Assembly: GCA_016292545.1 (NCBI GenBank)
Contig: JAEDIG010000094.1
Location: 1-9,461 of the forward strand
Reading direction: 5' to 3'
Origin: Bacteroidaceae bacterium
GTDB lineage: Bacteria > Bacteroidota > Bacteroidia > Bacteroidales > Bacteroidaceae
DNA length: 9,461 bases
Below the pieces are notes generated by a model. It was not told the DNA's origin. It saw only the letters and a list, made by a program, of their open reading frames with translations, and ran no database searches. The stretch's first letter is position 1. The number at the start of each line of letters is the position of its first letter. The position numbers were made by a program, and so were the translations under genes. Below are positions 1-7,914 of the stretch, piece by piece.

Positions 1-43
1 CCTACCTTTCAGAACAAACAATCACTGCTGATACACAAATCAT

Positions 44-63
44 TTGAACTTGCGATAGTTGAA
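44..63 (-). repeat. Partial inverted copy of the right-end dispersed repeat
   Basis: TTGAACTTGCGATAGTTGAA here equals the reverse complement of 9362-9381 at 19 of 20 positions. It lies 20 bases beyond the metY stop, consistent with a dispersed intergenic repeat family rather than a pair specific to one element. The rest of bases 1-83 shows no gene or clear terminator. Confidence 0.55.
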
Positions 64-83
64 GGTGTTATAGAAAATTCCCG

Positions 84-1370
84 TTAAATCTGCTCAAACG
101 CCTGCTTGAGGTCGTCGATGATGTCGTCTATGTGCTCCACACCGATGCTTAGGCGGACGGTGGTGGGGGTGATATGCTGTTCGGCTAGTTCTTCGGGCGA
201 CATCTGGGAATGGGTAGTCGTGTAGGGGTGGATGACCAGCGACTTCACATCGGCCACATTGGCCAGCAGGGAGAAGATTTGCAGGCTGTCGATAAACTTC
301 CACGCGTCTTCCTGGGTGCCTTTGATTTCGAAGGTGAAGATGCTGGCGCCACCGTTCGGGAAATATTCCTGATAGCGGGCATGGTCCTTATGGGTGGGCA
401 GCGAGGGATGGTTCACCTTGGCCACCTTGGGATGGCTGGCCAAGAATTCCACTACCTTGAGGGCATTGGCCACGTGGCGTTCTATGCGCAGGGGAAGCGA
501 CTCAAGTCCTTGCAGGAGAATCCATGCGTTGAAGGGACTGATGGTGGCACCGGTGTCGCGCAGGATGACGGCACGGATGCGGGTGACGAAGGCCGCTGCA
601 CCAGCCACATCGGCAAACACGGCTCCATGGTAGGATGGGTCTGGCTTGGCCAGAGTGGGGAACTTGTCGGGATATGCCTTGAAGTCGAAACGGCCACCGT
701 CTACAATCACGCCACCCAATGAACTGCCGTGTCCGCCAATGAACTTTGTGGCGCTGTGGATGACCACATCGGCACCATGCTCAATGGGACGCACAAGGAT
801 GGGGGCAAACGTGTTGTCCACGATGAACAATACGCCATGGCGGTGTGCCACCTCGGCAATGGCATCCAGGTTGGCCACATCGCTGTTGGGGTTGCCCAGT
901 GTTTCGGCATATATGACCTTGGTCTCCGGACGGATGGCTGCCTCCAGTGCCTCCAGGTTGTTTACGTCCACGATGGTATAGCTGATGCCTTGGGTGGGCA
1001 GCGTGTGGGTGATGAGGTTGAAACTGCCGCCATAGAGATTGTCGGCGGCCACGATGTGGTCACCGGCCTGCAATACGTTCTGCAGGGAATAGGTGACAGC
1101 TGCCGCTCCACTGGCCACAGCCAATCCGGCCACACCCCCTTCGAGGGCGGCCACACGGGCTTCAAACACACCCTGTGTGCTGTTGGTGAGGCGTCCGTAT
1201 ATGTTGCCTGCATCCCGCAGTCCAAAGCGGTCGGCTGCATGCTGGCTGTTGCGGAACACGTAGCTGGTGGTTTGGTAGATGGGAACGGCGCGTGCGTCTG
1301 TTGCGGGGTCGGGGGCCTCTTGGCCCACATGCAGTGCCAGTGTCTCGATGTGAAGTTTCTTTGTTGCCAT
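84..1370 (-). CDS. metY: O-acetylhomoserine sulfhydrylase (homocysteine-forming), PLP enzyme
   Basis: Cytoplasmic PLP enzyme that joins O-acetylhomoserine with sulfide to give homocysteine and acetate, the direct sulfhydrylation route to methionine. The 428 residues match the usual MetY length (about 425-430), longer than cystathionine gamma-synthase or beta-lyase (about 380-400). Visible Cys/Met-metabolism family landmarks are YGR at 58-60 (phosphate-binding Tyr and Arg of the partner subunit), ASGAAA near 86-91, NLYGG with Tyr113 (stacks on the cofactor), DNTFA with Asp185, and SATKF with Lys209 as the Schiff-base lysine, followed by GGHG. The C-terminal small domain ends with SIGVEHIDDIIDDL. 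The ATG at 1370 is chosen because MATKKLHIETLALHVGQ is the normal family N-terminus. A Bacteroidota promoter lies upstream on the same strand. No SAM riboswitch or other leader structure was seen. Activity as an O-succinylhomoserine enzyme cannot be excluded from sequence alone. Confidence 0.95.
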   Translation of the reverse strand: MATKKLHIETLALHVGQEAPDPATDARAVPIYQTTSYVFRNSQHAADRFGLRDAGNIYGRLTNSTQGVFEARVAALEGGVAGLAVASGAAAVTYSLQNVLQAGDHIVAADNLYGGSFNLITHTLPTQGISYTIVDVNNLEALEAAIRPETKVIYAETLGNPNSDVANLDAIAEVAHRHGVLFIVDNTFAPILVRPIEHGADVVIHSATKFIGGHGSSLGGVIVDGGRFDFKAYPDKFPTLAKPDPSYHGAVFADVAGAAAFVTRIRAVILRDTGATISPFNAWILLQGLESLPLRIERHVANALKVVEFLASHPKVAKVNHPSLPTHKDHARYQEYFPNGGASIFTFEIKGTQEDAWKFIDSLQIFSLLANVADVKSLVIHPYTTTHSQMSPEELAEQHITPTTVRLSIGVEHIDDIIDDLKQAFEQI

Positions 1371-1424
1371 AATGTTTGTATTTTTATTGGTTGATTATTG
1401 TCTGTTGTTTGTTTTTTGACACTG

Positions 1425-1457
1425 CAAAGTTACGGCGGATTGGCCATTGATTCCAAA
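1425..1457 (-). promoter_or_regulatory. Bacteroidota-type promoter of metY
   Basis: Read on the minus strand, TAACTTTG at 1432-1425 is a perfect match to the TAnnTTTG -7 consensus. TTTG at 1457-1454 (or TTGG at 1456-1453) lies 21 (or 20) bases upstream, the proper -33 spacing. The predicted transcript start near 1419 gives a leader of roughly 50 nt before the metY ATG, AT-rich and without a clear Shine-Dalgarno sequence. Confidence 0.75.
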
Positions 1458-1635
1458 ATTATTTTTAATTATGGAATATTTATCTGTTTATGGAATGTTG
1501 GAAAGTGAATATGTTCTAATCTTGCAGCCAAAACTCCTCAGTGCCAGTATACTTGTTCTTTTTATGGCTGAACCGCCAGGATTCCATGTGTGTGCTTTTT
1601 TGTCTCAGTATGGTTCCCGTCTCAATAAAATTTTG

Positions 1636-1643
1636 TACTTTTG
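1636..1643 (+). promoter_or_regulatory. -7 box of the transglutaminase-like gene
   Basis: TACTTTTG fits TAnnTTTG exactly. No convincing TTTG element sits 19-21 bases upstream; the nearest TTTG (1599-1602) is too far away. Transcription would start near 1649-1650, which makes the ATG at 1673 (leader about 23 nt) a better start than the in-frame ATG at 1652, which would be nearly leaderless. Confidence 0.55.
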
Positions 1644-1672
1644 CATTGGAAATGAACTTAAAACCCATAATA

Positions 1673-3001
1673 ATGAGAAAGAAGAAGACCAAGAGACAAT
1701 GGCTGTTGGCGGTATGGAGCCTGGCCGCAGTTATGAATGTGGCAGCATACGACTGGCAGACCGACCTGAACCATCGTCTGCAGTGCGATTTCGTGTGTGG
1801 CCGTCAGGAGGTGGTGGACTACATCCGGCAGTATGTGCCGCATGTCAACGACAGCTGCATCGCCCGTTGGGAACGAAGCGGTGCGCTGGAACAGATGACC
1901 ATCAATGGTGAGAAACGTTATTTCCATGCGGCGGCCCGCAATCTGTTCCGCATCGACCCTTGGTGTGCAGAGGTGTGGAAAAAGGCGCACCCCGATGAGC
2001 CGCTGTCGGCCTCGCAGATTGCCATCATGAAGAATGTACCACAAATCTTGCGCGATGCTCCGCAGCACCCGCAACATCTGGCACAGGCCCGCAGAATGAG
2101 GGTCACCTACACGCTCACGGTGAAGGCCGATGCTGTGCCTGCCGGACAGACGCTGAGATGCTGGCTGCCTTTCCCCCGCACCGACCAGGCGCGCCAGCAG
2201 GAGGTGGAACTGCTGGAGGTGAGCCAGCCCAAATACAAACGGTCTGCCCCCGACTGTGCCCACAGCACGCTCTATATGGAACGCAAGGCTGTTGCCGGTG
2301 AACCCACTGTGTTCAGCGAAACGTTTGAATACACCAGCCGTGGTGCATGGTTCGACCTTTCTTCCGTGCAGCCCTACCAGACAGATTCAAAACTATATAA
2401 GGAATACACAGCCGAGCGCACCAGCCATATCCGCTTCACGCCTGAGCTTCGCCAGCTGGCCGACAGCCTCACCCGTGGTGTGGAGAACCCCGTGGAGAAG
2501 GCACAGCGCATCTTCACCCATATCAGCCGCACTTTCCCGTGGGCTTCGGCACGCGAGTATTCCACCATCGACAACATACCCATGTATGTGCTTCGCAACG
2601 GCCATGGCGACTGTGGCCAGGTGTCGTTGCTTTTCATCACGCTGTGCCGTATATGCGGCATCCCCGCCCATTTCCAGAGCGGTTTCATGATGCATCCTTT
2701 TGGCCACAACCTTCATGATTGGGCCGAGGTGTATTTCGAAGGGGTGGGCTGGGTGCCTGTCGACCAGTCGTTCGGCATTTGTGAATATGCCACGGACAAT
2801 AAGGAACGTCTTTTCTACATGGGCGGCATCGACTCCTGGCGCATGATCGTGAACAGCGATTATGGCATGCCCCTTTCGCCCAAGAAGAAATATCCGCGCA
2901 GCGAGACGGTGGACTTCCAGCGCGGAGAGGTGGAATGGAAAAAAGGCAACCTGTATTTCGACCAATGGGATTGGGACATACAGGTTGCCTATCTTGATTA
3001 G
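1673..3001 (+). CDS. Secreted transglutaminase-like domain protein
   Basis: Predicted exported protein of 442 residues with a papain-like transglutaminase-fold domain (PF01841 superfamily). It begins with a signal peptide: the basic stretch RKKKTKR, a hydrophobic core LLAVWSLAAVMNVAA, and probable cleavage near residue 25. There is no lipobox Cys, so it is probably periplasmic or secreted. Residues about 140-230 look like a beta-rich domain, and the transglutaminase core occupies about 270-370. The catalytic triad is visible: Cys314 in GHGDCGQ, His348 in NLHDWAEVYF, and Asp364 in WVPVDQSFG. Such domains in bacteria are usually peptidases or amidases rather than cross-linkers; the substrate here is unknown. 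The ATG at 1673 was chosen from the promoter position and signal-peptide shape; 1652 is the alternative and adds MNLKPII. It converges on the GHL10 gene, 16 bases apart, and its last codons form that gene's terminator. A link between the two secreted products is possible but unproven. Confidence 0.85.
   Translation: MRKKKTKRQWLLAVWSLAAVMNVAAYDWQTDLNHRLQCDFVCGRQEVVDYIRQYVPHVNDSCIARWERSGALEQMTINGEKRYFHAAARNLFRIDPWCAEVWKKAHPDEPLSASQIAIMKNVPQILRDAPQHPQHLAQARRMRVTYTLTVKADAVPAGQTLRCWLPFPRTDQARQQEVELLEVSQPKYKRSAPDCAHSTLYMERKAVAGEPTVFSETFEYTSRGAWFDLSSVQPYQTDSKLYKEYTAERTSHIRFTPELRQLADSLTRGVENPVEKAQRIFTHISRTFPWASAREYSTIDNIPMYVLRNGHGDCGQVSLLFITLCRICGIPAHFQSGFMMHPFGHNLHDWAEVYFEGVGWVPVDQSFGICEYATDNKERLFYMGGIDSWRMIVNSDYGMPLSPKKKYPRSETVDFQRGEVEWKKGNLYFDQWDWDIQVAYLD
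2939..2990 (-). terminator. Intrinsic terminator of the GHL10 gene, inside the convergent CDS
   Basis: A perfect 13-bp inverted repeat pairs 2944-2956 (AGGCAACCTGTAT) with 2978-2990. Its 21-base loop contains a second stem, CCAAT (2962-2966) with ATTGG (2970-2974). Read on the minus strand, the structure is followed directly by TTTTTT (2944-2939), the form of a Rho-independent terminator, 28 bases after the GHL10 stop codon. On the plus strand no T-tract follows directly, so termination is expected mainly for minus-strand transcripts. It lies entirely within the last codons of the transglutaminase-like gene. Confidence 0.7.
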
Positions 3002-3017
3002 GAGTCTTCTTCCGTTT

Positions 3018-4499
3018 TTATAGACTCACTTTCTCTTTGCTGCCCTTTGATTCGTTGTGCAGACGGTCGAGGGCAGTAACTATATAGGTATAGTCCATCT
3101 CGCCTCCTGCATAGGGTAGGGGAAGGAAAGTGTTGCTGGTGATGCAGACAATCTTGGAGGGGTCTTCCAGATTCTGGCGTTCACCTTTCAGGAAGCGGTA
3201 CACCACATATTGGCGTGCTTCGTCCATCACCCTGCGGGCCTTGGGCGCTGTCCAGAAGAGCACGGGGCCGTCTTCTGTCCAGATGACCTTTGTCTTTCTG
3301 GGCTTCTTGGGGCTCTTGCTGTCAATCCATGGCATAAGGGGCTGCAGGGCAGGCGTGTTGTGGTATATCTGGCGCAGGGTCATTCCATAGTTGCCCACAT
3401 TGTCGGCCACGGCCTTGGCATACCATTGGCAGCTGCCGTAGATGCCCGGAAGGGAACGCTGCAGCATATACTTGCGTCCCATCTGGTGGATTTGCGGATT
3501 CTGCGGGTCGGCAAACTTGCAGGTGCGTTCCACGTCTTGCCCGATGTAGAGAGGCCGTTCGCCTGCATGGCTGCTCCACCAGTGGATGAGCGTCTCATAG
3601 TCGGCAGCCTTGTTGCCTATTTCCCAGTAAATCTGGGGCAGATTGTAGTCCACCCATCCTTCCTTTATCCACAGCAGAACGTCGGCATACAGGTCGTCAT
3701 AGTTCTGGAGGCCGTTGGTGTTGCTTCCGTCGGGATCGTTGCGCTTGTTGCGGTAGATGCCGAAGGGTGACACGCCGAACTTCACCCAGGGCTTCACAGC
3801 CTGAATGGTTTCGTGGAGCTGCTTGATGAAAAGGTTCACGTTCTGGCGGCGCCAGTCGCCGCGGTCCATGCCTTTTCCATAAAGGGCATACGATGCGTCG
3901 TCGGGAATGGGCACGCCGGCTGCGGGATAGGGATAGAAATAGTCATCGATGTGGAATCCGTCCACATCGTAGCGGCTCACGATGTCGGCGGCCACCTGGC
4001 AGATGAAGTCACGGTTTTCGGGATAGCCAGGGTCGAAAATCATCAGCCCCTCGTATGAGAAGAAATGTTTGGGGTTCCTGAAGTAGGCATGGTTGTTGGC
4101 CAGTGCCTGTGTGCCCTTGGTCTTGGCACGGTAGGGGTTTATCCATGCATGGCATTCCATCTGGCGGGCATGACATTGCTCCACCATCCATTGCAGAGGG
4201 TCCCAATAGGGGTTGGGAGCCATGCCTTGCTGCCCCGTGAGATAGCGGCTCCAGGGTTCCAGCGCACTCTCGTAGAGTGCGTCTCCCTCGGCTCTCACCT
4301 GGAAGAAAATGGCGTTAATACCGTCCTTCTGCAACTCGTCCAGCTGGCTGCTGAGTGTTTGTTGCATGGCATCGCGTCCGATGCCTTGGAATTGTCCGTT
4401 CACACACTGGATCCATGCACCGCGAAACTCACGCTTGGGGTTCTGCGCCATGGCCAAAACTGCTAGCAAAAGCAGTGAAAAAAGCATTCTAGTTCTCAT
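3018..4499 (-). CDS. Secreted GHL10-type (DUF187, YngK/DigH-like) glycoside hydrolase-like protein
   Basis: Predicted exported protein of 493 residues. The N-terminus MRTRMLFSLLLLAVLAMAQ is a signal peptide with probable cleavage near Ala18/Gln19 and no lipobox Cys. The family opens as expected with REFRGAWI (24-30), then a TIM-barrel-like GHL10 region to about residue 375. It contains INAIFFQVRAEGDALY (61-76), HAWINPYR (117-124), the acidic YDVDGFHIDDYFYPYP segment (177-192, candidate catalytic Asp184/Asp185) and VSPFGIYR (243-250). Residues about 400-485 look like a C-terminal fibronectin-III-like domain. E. coli DigH, a member of this family, cleaves denuded peptidoglycan glycan strands, so a cell-wall glycan role is plausible but only inferred. 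The next in-frame ATG (4487) would remove the basic n-region of the signal peptide, so 4499 is kept although it leaves a very short leader. The gene diverges from uvrA. Confidence 0.9.
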   Translation of the reverse strand: MRTRMLFSLLLLAVLAMAQNPKREFRGAWIQCVNGQFQGIGRDAMQQTLSSQLDELQKDGINAIFFQVRAEGDALYESALEPWSRYLTGQQGMAPNPYWDPLQWMVEQCHARQMECHAWINPYRAKTKGTQALANNHAYFRNPKHFFSYEGLMIFDPGYPENRDFICQVAADIVSRYDVDGFHIDDYFYPYPAAGVPIPDDASYALYGKGMDRGDWRRQNVNLFIKQLHETIQAVKPWVKFGVSPFGIYRNKRNDPDGSNTNGLQNYDDLYADVLLWIKEGWVDYNLPQIYWEIGNKAADYETLIHWWSSHAGERPLYIGQDVERTCKFADPQNPQIHQMGRKYMLQRSLPGIYGSCQWYAKAVADNVGNYGMTLRQIYHNTPALQPLMPWIDSKSPKKPRKTKVIWTEDGPVLFWTAPKARRVMDEARQYVVYRFLKGERQNLEDPSKIVCITSNTFLPLPYAGGEMDYTYIVTALDRLHNESKGSKEKVSL

Positions 4500-4508
4500 A
4501 ATTGGTTA

Positions 4509-4516
4509 CAAAGTTA
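4509..4516 (-). promoter_or_regulatory. -7 box of the GHL10 gene
   Basis: On the minus strand TAACTTTG (4516-4509) is a perfect TAnnTTTG. No TTTG lies 19-21 bases upstream; the nearest (4533-4530) is only 13 away. The box ends just 9 bases before the ATG at 4499, so the transcript would be nearly leaderless unless the ATG at 4487 is used. Confidence 0.5.
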
Positions 4517-4599
4517 CAAAAAAATGTGACAAAAAGCCTTTTCGTAAGGAATTTTTTACGGGCATAACCAAATCCTGCATCTATTCCGAGGATTTTTTG

Positions 4600-4607
4600 T
4601 AACTTTG
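4600..4607 (+). promoter_or_regulatory. -7 box of uvrA
   Basis: TAACTTTG matches TAnnTTTG perfectly and is identical to the box of the divergent GHL10 gene. No good -33 element is seen, and no LexA-like palindrome was recognised nearby. A transcript start near 4613 lies downstream of the in-frame TTG at 4605, ruling that codon out as the start. Confidence 0.55.
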
Positions 4608-4637
4608 CGCCATTATAACCGAATGAGTATGTCCGAT

Positions 4638-7454
4638 ATGAGCACAAATATTATAATAAAAGGCGCACGCGCGAACAATCTGAAAAACATCGATGTGGAG
4701 ATTCCGCGGGGCAAGCTGGTGGTGATAACGGGCTTGAGCGGCAGCGGAAAGAGCAGTCTGGCCTTTGATACGCTCTATGCCGAGGGGCAACGGCGCTATG
4801 TGGAAAGCCTCAGCTCCTATGCACGCCAGTTCCTGGGCCGCATGAGGAAGCCGGAGTGCGACTTCATCCTGGGCATCCCGCCCGCCATTGCCATAGAGCA
4901 GAAGGTCATCACGCGCAATTCGCGCAGTACGGTGGGCACCAGCACGGAGATATACGAGTACTTGCGCCTTCTGTTTGCACGTATCGGCCACACCTATAGT
5001 CCTGTGAGCGGAGTGGAGGTGAGGCACCATACGCCTGACGATGTGGTGAAGCATGCCCTGAAGCATCCTGCGGGCACTCGTTTCATGGTGCTCTGCCCCT
5101 TGGTGGTGCCGCAGGGGCGCACGCTGGAGCAGCAGCTCCGCATGAGCATGCAGAACGGCTTCACCCGTGTCCGGATGGAAGGCGAGGTGTACAGGATTGA
5201 TGATGTGCTTTCGGGCAGTGTGCCGCTGGCAGCATGTGTGCTGCTGGTGGTGGACCGGATGAGTGTGAGCGATGCACCCGATGCGGTGTCGCGACTGACG
5301 GATTCTGTGGAGACGGCCTTCTATGAGGGGCATGGCGAGTGTATGCTCAGTTTCCTGCCCGATGGCCCGATGGAACATTTCAGCACCCGCTTTGAGGCCG
5401 ACGGCATCACCTTCGAGGAGCCCTCCGACAATCTTTTTGCCTTCAATTCTCCTGTGGGAGCATGCCCCGAATGCGAGGGCTTTGGCCGTGTCATCGGCAT
5501 CGACCCCCAGCTGGTCATCCCCAACATGGCGTTGAGTGTGTATCAGGGAGCTGTGGTGTGTTGGCGTGGCGAGAAGATGAATGAATGGAAACAGCAGTTC
5601 ATCCTCCAGGCCGATCGTTACGGCTTTCCCATCTTTACGCCCTATTTCCAGCTCACCGAGGCCCAGAAAGACCTTTTGTGGCATGGCGACCCTGATATTC
5701 CCGACTGGCACGACCGCATCTGCATCGACAGCTTCTTTGAGATGCTCAAGGAGGGGCAATACAAGATCCAGAACCGTGTGATGCTGGCCCGCTACAAGGG
5801 AAAAACGGATTGTCCTTTGTGTCATGGCACCCGCCTGCGCAAGGAGGCCACCTATGTGAAGGTCGACGGCAAGAGCATTGTGGAACTGGTGAACCTGCCT
5901 GTGTCGGAGCTTGCCCAGTGGCGGCCGCTGCAGGACGAAACCGTTTTGCCGGAGCATGAGCGTGTGATAGCCAGCCGTCTGCTCACGGAAATCCGAAACC
6001 GCCTGCGCTTCCTCGTGGATGTGGGTCTGGGCTATCTCACACTCAACCGCATGAGCAACACCCTTTCGGGTGGCGAAAGCCAGCGCATCAACCTGGCCAC
6101 CAGCCTGGGCAGCAGTCTGGTGGGAAGCCTGTATGTGCTCGATGAGCCGAGCATCGGTTTGCACAGCCGCGACACTCAGTGCCTCATCAATGTGCTCAGG
6201 CAGCTTCGCGATTTGGGCAATACGGTGGTTGTTGTGGAGCACGACGAGGAGATCATGCGTGCTGCGGATTGGATTATCGACATAGGTCCAGAAGCCGGAA
6301 GGCTGGGCGGTGAGGTGGTCTATCAGGGGCCGGTGCTCGATGAGTCCTCCCTTCGCAGCCAGACAGAGGTAGGCCGTTCCCATACGGCCCAGTTCCTTTT
6401 GGGGCTCGACCGCATACCAGTGCCCACTAGCAGGCGCGGCTGGAACCAGTACATCATGATAAAGGGTGCTCAGGCCAACAACCTGAAGAATATCGATGTG
6501 AAGATTCCGCTCAATGTAATCACCTGTGTCACGGGCGTGAGCGGTAGTGGGAAGAGTACATTGGTGCGCGACATCCTCTATCTGGCCATGAAGCGGCAGC
6601 TCGACCAGGTGGCCGACCGCCCTGGCCAGCATAGTGCCTTGGGAGGCGGTGTGGAGGCCGTGCAGGCCATCGAGTTTGTCGACCAGAACCCGATAGGCAA
6701 GAGTTCCCGTTCCAATCCCGTCACCTACATCAAGGCATGGGACGAGATTCGCAAGTTGTTGGCTTCTCAGCCTTTGGCAAAGCAAATGGGCTATGGCCCG
6801 GGTCATTTCAGCTTCAATACCGAGGGCGGACGTTGCGAGGAATGCAAGGGCGAAGGCACCGTCACCATCGAGATGCAGTTCATGGCCGATCTGGTGTTGG
6901 AATGTGAGAGTTGTCATGGCAAGCGGTTCCGCAATGAAATCCTGGAGGTGAAGTACAATGATGCCAATGCCTACGACATGTTGCAGATGACGGTCAACCA
7001 GGCCATAGAGTTTTTCACCGAGCACAAGCAGGCCAAGATTGTGCGGCTGCTCAAGCCGTTGCAGGATGTGGGGCTGGGCTACATCAAGCTGGGACAGAGC
7101 AGCAGCACGCTTTCGGGTGGCGAAAACCAGCGTGTAAAGTTGGCCTATTATCTGAGTCTCGACAAGCTGCAGCCCACCATCTTTATCTTCGACGAGCCCA
7201 CCACGGGGCTCCATCCTCACGACATAAAGCGTCTGCTTGCGGCCTTCGATGCCCTGGTGGCTCATGGCCATTCGGTGGTGATTATCGAGCACAACATGGA
7301 TGTCATAAAGTGTGCCGATTATGTCATTGACCTCGGTCCCGAGGGCGGCAATGCCGGTGGCTCGTTGGTGGCGTGTGGCACACCGGAGGACATTGCAGCT
7401 TGTCCCCAAAGCCATACCGGGCATTTCCTGCAAAAGGTGTTGAAGCATTCCTGA
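4638..7454 (+). CDS. uvrA: Excinuclease ABC subunit A (nucleotide excision repair)
   Basis: DNA-damage sensor of nucleotide excision repair: a UvrA dimer scans DNA, loads UvrB at lesions and leaves before UvrC cuts. At 938 residues from this ATG it is full length. Module one has Walker A GLSGSGKSS (32-40), the UvrB-binding region (about 120-260), cysteine pairs CPEC (276-279) and CPLC (392-395), signature LSGGE (476-480) and Walker B LYVLDEPSIGLH (498-509). Module two has Walker A GVSGSGKST (633-641), the zinc finger CEEC (733-736) with CESC (756-759), signature LSGGE (825-829) and Walker B IFDEPTTGLH (850-859). Nothing is missing. Start candidates are ATGs at 4623, 4629 and 4638. I prefer 4638 because MSTNIIIKGARANNLKN resembles the family N-terminus and leaves a leader of about 25 nt. 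Bacteroidota often carry more than one UvrA paralog; the complete UvrB-binding region favours a canonical repair UvrA. Confidence 0.96.
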   Translation: MSTNIIIKGARANNLKNIDVEIPRGKLVVITGLSGSGKSSLAFDTLYAEGQRRYVESLSSYARQFLGRMRKPECDFILGIPPAIAIEQKVITRNSRSTVGTSTEIYEYLRLLFARIGHTYSPVSGVEVRHHTPDDVVKHALKHPAGTRFMVLCPLVVPQGRTLEQQLRMSMQNGFTRVRMEGEVYRIDDVLSGSVPLAACVLLVVDRMSVSDAPDAVSRLTDSVETAFYEGHGECMLSFLPDGPMEHFSTRFEADGITFEEPSDNLFAFNSPVGACPECEGFGRVIGIDPQLVIPNMALSVYQGAVVCWRGEKMNEWKQQFILQADRYGFPIFTPYFQLTEAQKDLLWHGDPDIPDWHDRICIDSFFEMLKEGQYKIQNRVMLARYKGKTDCPLCHGTRLRKEATYVKVDGKSIVELVNLPVSELAQWRPLQDETVLPEHERVIASRLLTEIRNRLRFLVDVGLGYLTLNRMSNTLSGGESQRINLATSLGSSLVGSLYVLDEPSIGLHSRDTQCLINVLRQLRDLGNTVVVVEHDEEIMRAADWIIDIGPEAGRLGGEVVYQGPVLDESSLRSQTEVGRSHTAQFLLGLDRIPVPTSRRGWNQYIMIKGAQANNLKNIDVKIPLNVITCVTGVSGSGKSTLVRDILYLAMKRQLDQVADRPGQHSALGGGVEAVQAIEFVDQNPIGKSSRSNPVTYIKAWDEIRKLLASQPLAKQMGYGPGHFSFNTEGGRCEECKGEGTVTIEMQFMADLVLECESCHGKRFRNEILEVKYNDANAYDMLQMTVNQAIEFFTEHKQAKIVRLLKPLQDVGLGYIKLGQSSSTLSGGENQRVKLAYYLSLDKLQPTIFIFDEPTTGLHPHDIKRLLAAFDALVAHGHSVVIIEHNMDVIKCADYVIDLGPEGGNAGGSLVACGTPEDIAACPQSHTGHFLQKVLKHS

Positions 7455-7800
7455 AGATTTCCTTTGACTCAATACATTAACTTGTCAACCCGTTTTATGA
7501 ATAAGACGATAAGTAGTCAACCTAAATAGTTAAACTACAATGAGGACCCCACAACCGGACTTCCAGGATCCTTCTTTATAGGTTCTAGAAATAAGCGGAT
7601 ACCTAGGGTGCGGTTGTATGTATGGATATTCCGGGGCTTCTCCAAGACTCGTGAATGAAGGAGACCCGGAGGCGGAGATGTGTTTCCATGAGATTGCCGA
7701 CACCATTGTTGTCCCGACGTTCTCAAAGATTGAGGATGATTGACCCGTGGACATGTCTCAGGACTGTGTGCCTAATCACGTCAGAACGGTCATTCATGTC
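7455..7800. other. Gene-poor stretch with an interrupted open frame
   Basis: I recognise no gene here. On the plus strand a frame beginning at the ATG at 7540 meets TAG at 7579-7581, then continues without a stop to TGA at 7741-7743. The opposite strand also has an open frame of 74 codons (7754-7530). Neither translation resembles a family I know, so this may be a decayed gene or a dispersed non-coding repeat. A short hairpin (7492-7498 pairing with 7502-7508) and an inverted repeat GTAGT/ACTAC (7513-7517 with 7534-7538) lie soon after uvrA, but neither has a T-tract and I do not call a terminator. Confidence 0.4.
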
Positions 7801-7888
7801 GCGTGCTCCGAACGGAAGACGCGCGTGCTCCGAACGGAAGACGCGTGTGCTCCGAACGGAAGACGCGTGTACTCCGAACGGAGCACGA
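7801..7888. repeat. Four tandem 22-bp units, each centred on the palindrome TCCGAACGGA
   Basis: Units start at 7801, 7823, 7845 and 7867 with an exact 22-bp period. The core TCCGAACGGA is invariant at 7807, 7829, 7851 and 7873. Units one and two are identical, unit three differs at one base, and unit four diverges at its 3' end (CGGAGCACGA). Each unit can fold with outer GCGT/ACGC arms in the first two copies, and the junction between them is itself palindromic (ACGCGCGT). The period is not a multiple of three, so the open frames running through it are a repeat artefact. Function is unknown: protein-binding sites on one DNA face, tandem RNA hairpins or a minisatellite are all possible. Confidence 0.9.
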
Positions 7889-7914
7889 TGCAATGCTTGA
7901 GGGAGCATATCCAT

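Larger units (their letters stand above)
1371..1672. other. Divergent intergenic region between metY and the transglutaminase gene
   Basis: About 300 AT-rich bases hold the metY promoter (1425-1457, minus) and the -7 box of the plus-strand gene (1636-1643). The roughly 170 bases between them (about 1460-1635) show no gene, strong hairpin or operator that I can identify. An open frame continues upstream from the plus-strand gene to 1541, but it runs across the promoter and has no protein-like character. Confidence 0.6.

Noticed and set aside
94..1394. Multiple open frames overlapping metY in other frames and on the opposite strand
   Set aside because: All are contained in or across a complete PLP enzyme gene and show no independent protein motifs.
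1371..1430. SAM or other riboswitch in the metY leader
   Set aside because: The leader is only about 50 AT-rich bases without paired elements that fit a known aptamer or a terminator.
1541..1672. Longer N-terminus for the transglutaminase-like protein
   Set aside because: The extension crosses the -7 box and would put residues in front of a well-formed signal peptide.
4605..4637. TTG at 4605 as the uvrA start
   Set aside because: The TTG is part of the TAACTTTG -7 box itself and lies upstream of the expected transcript start; ATG codons follow at 4623, 4629 and 4638.
4581..7472. A 963-codon open frame on the minus strand opposite uvrA
   Set aside because: It lies entirely across a complete, motif-perfect uvrA. 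Its translation is rich in His, Gln, Leu and Ala with no recognisable domain, as expected of an antisense shadow of a GC-rich gene.
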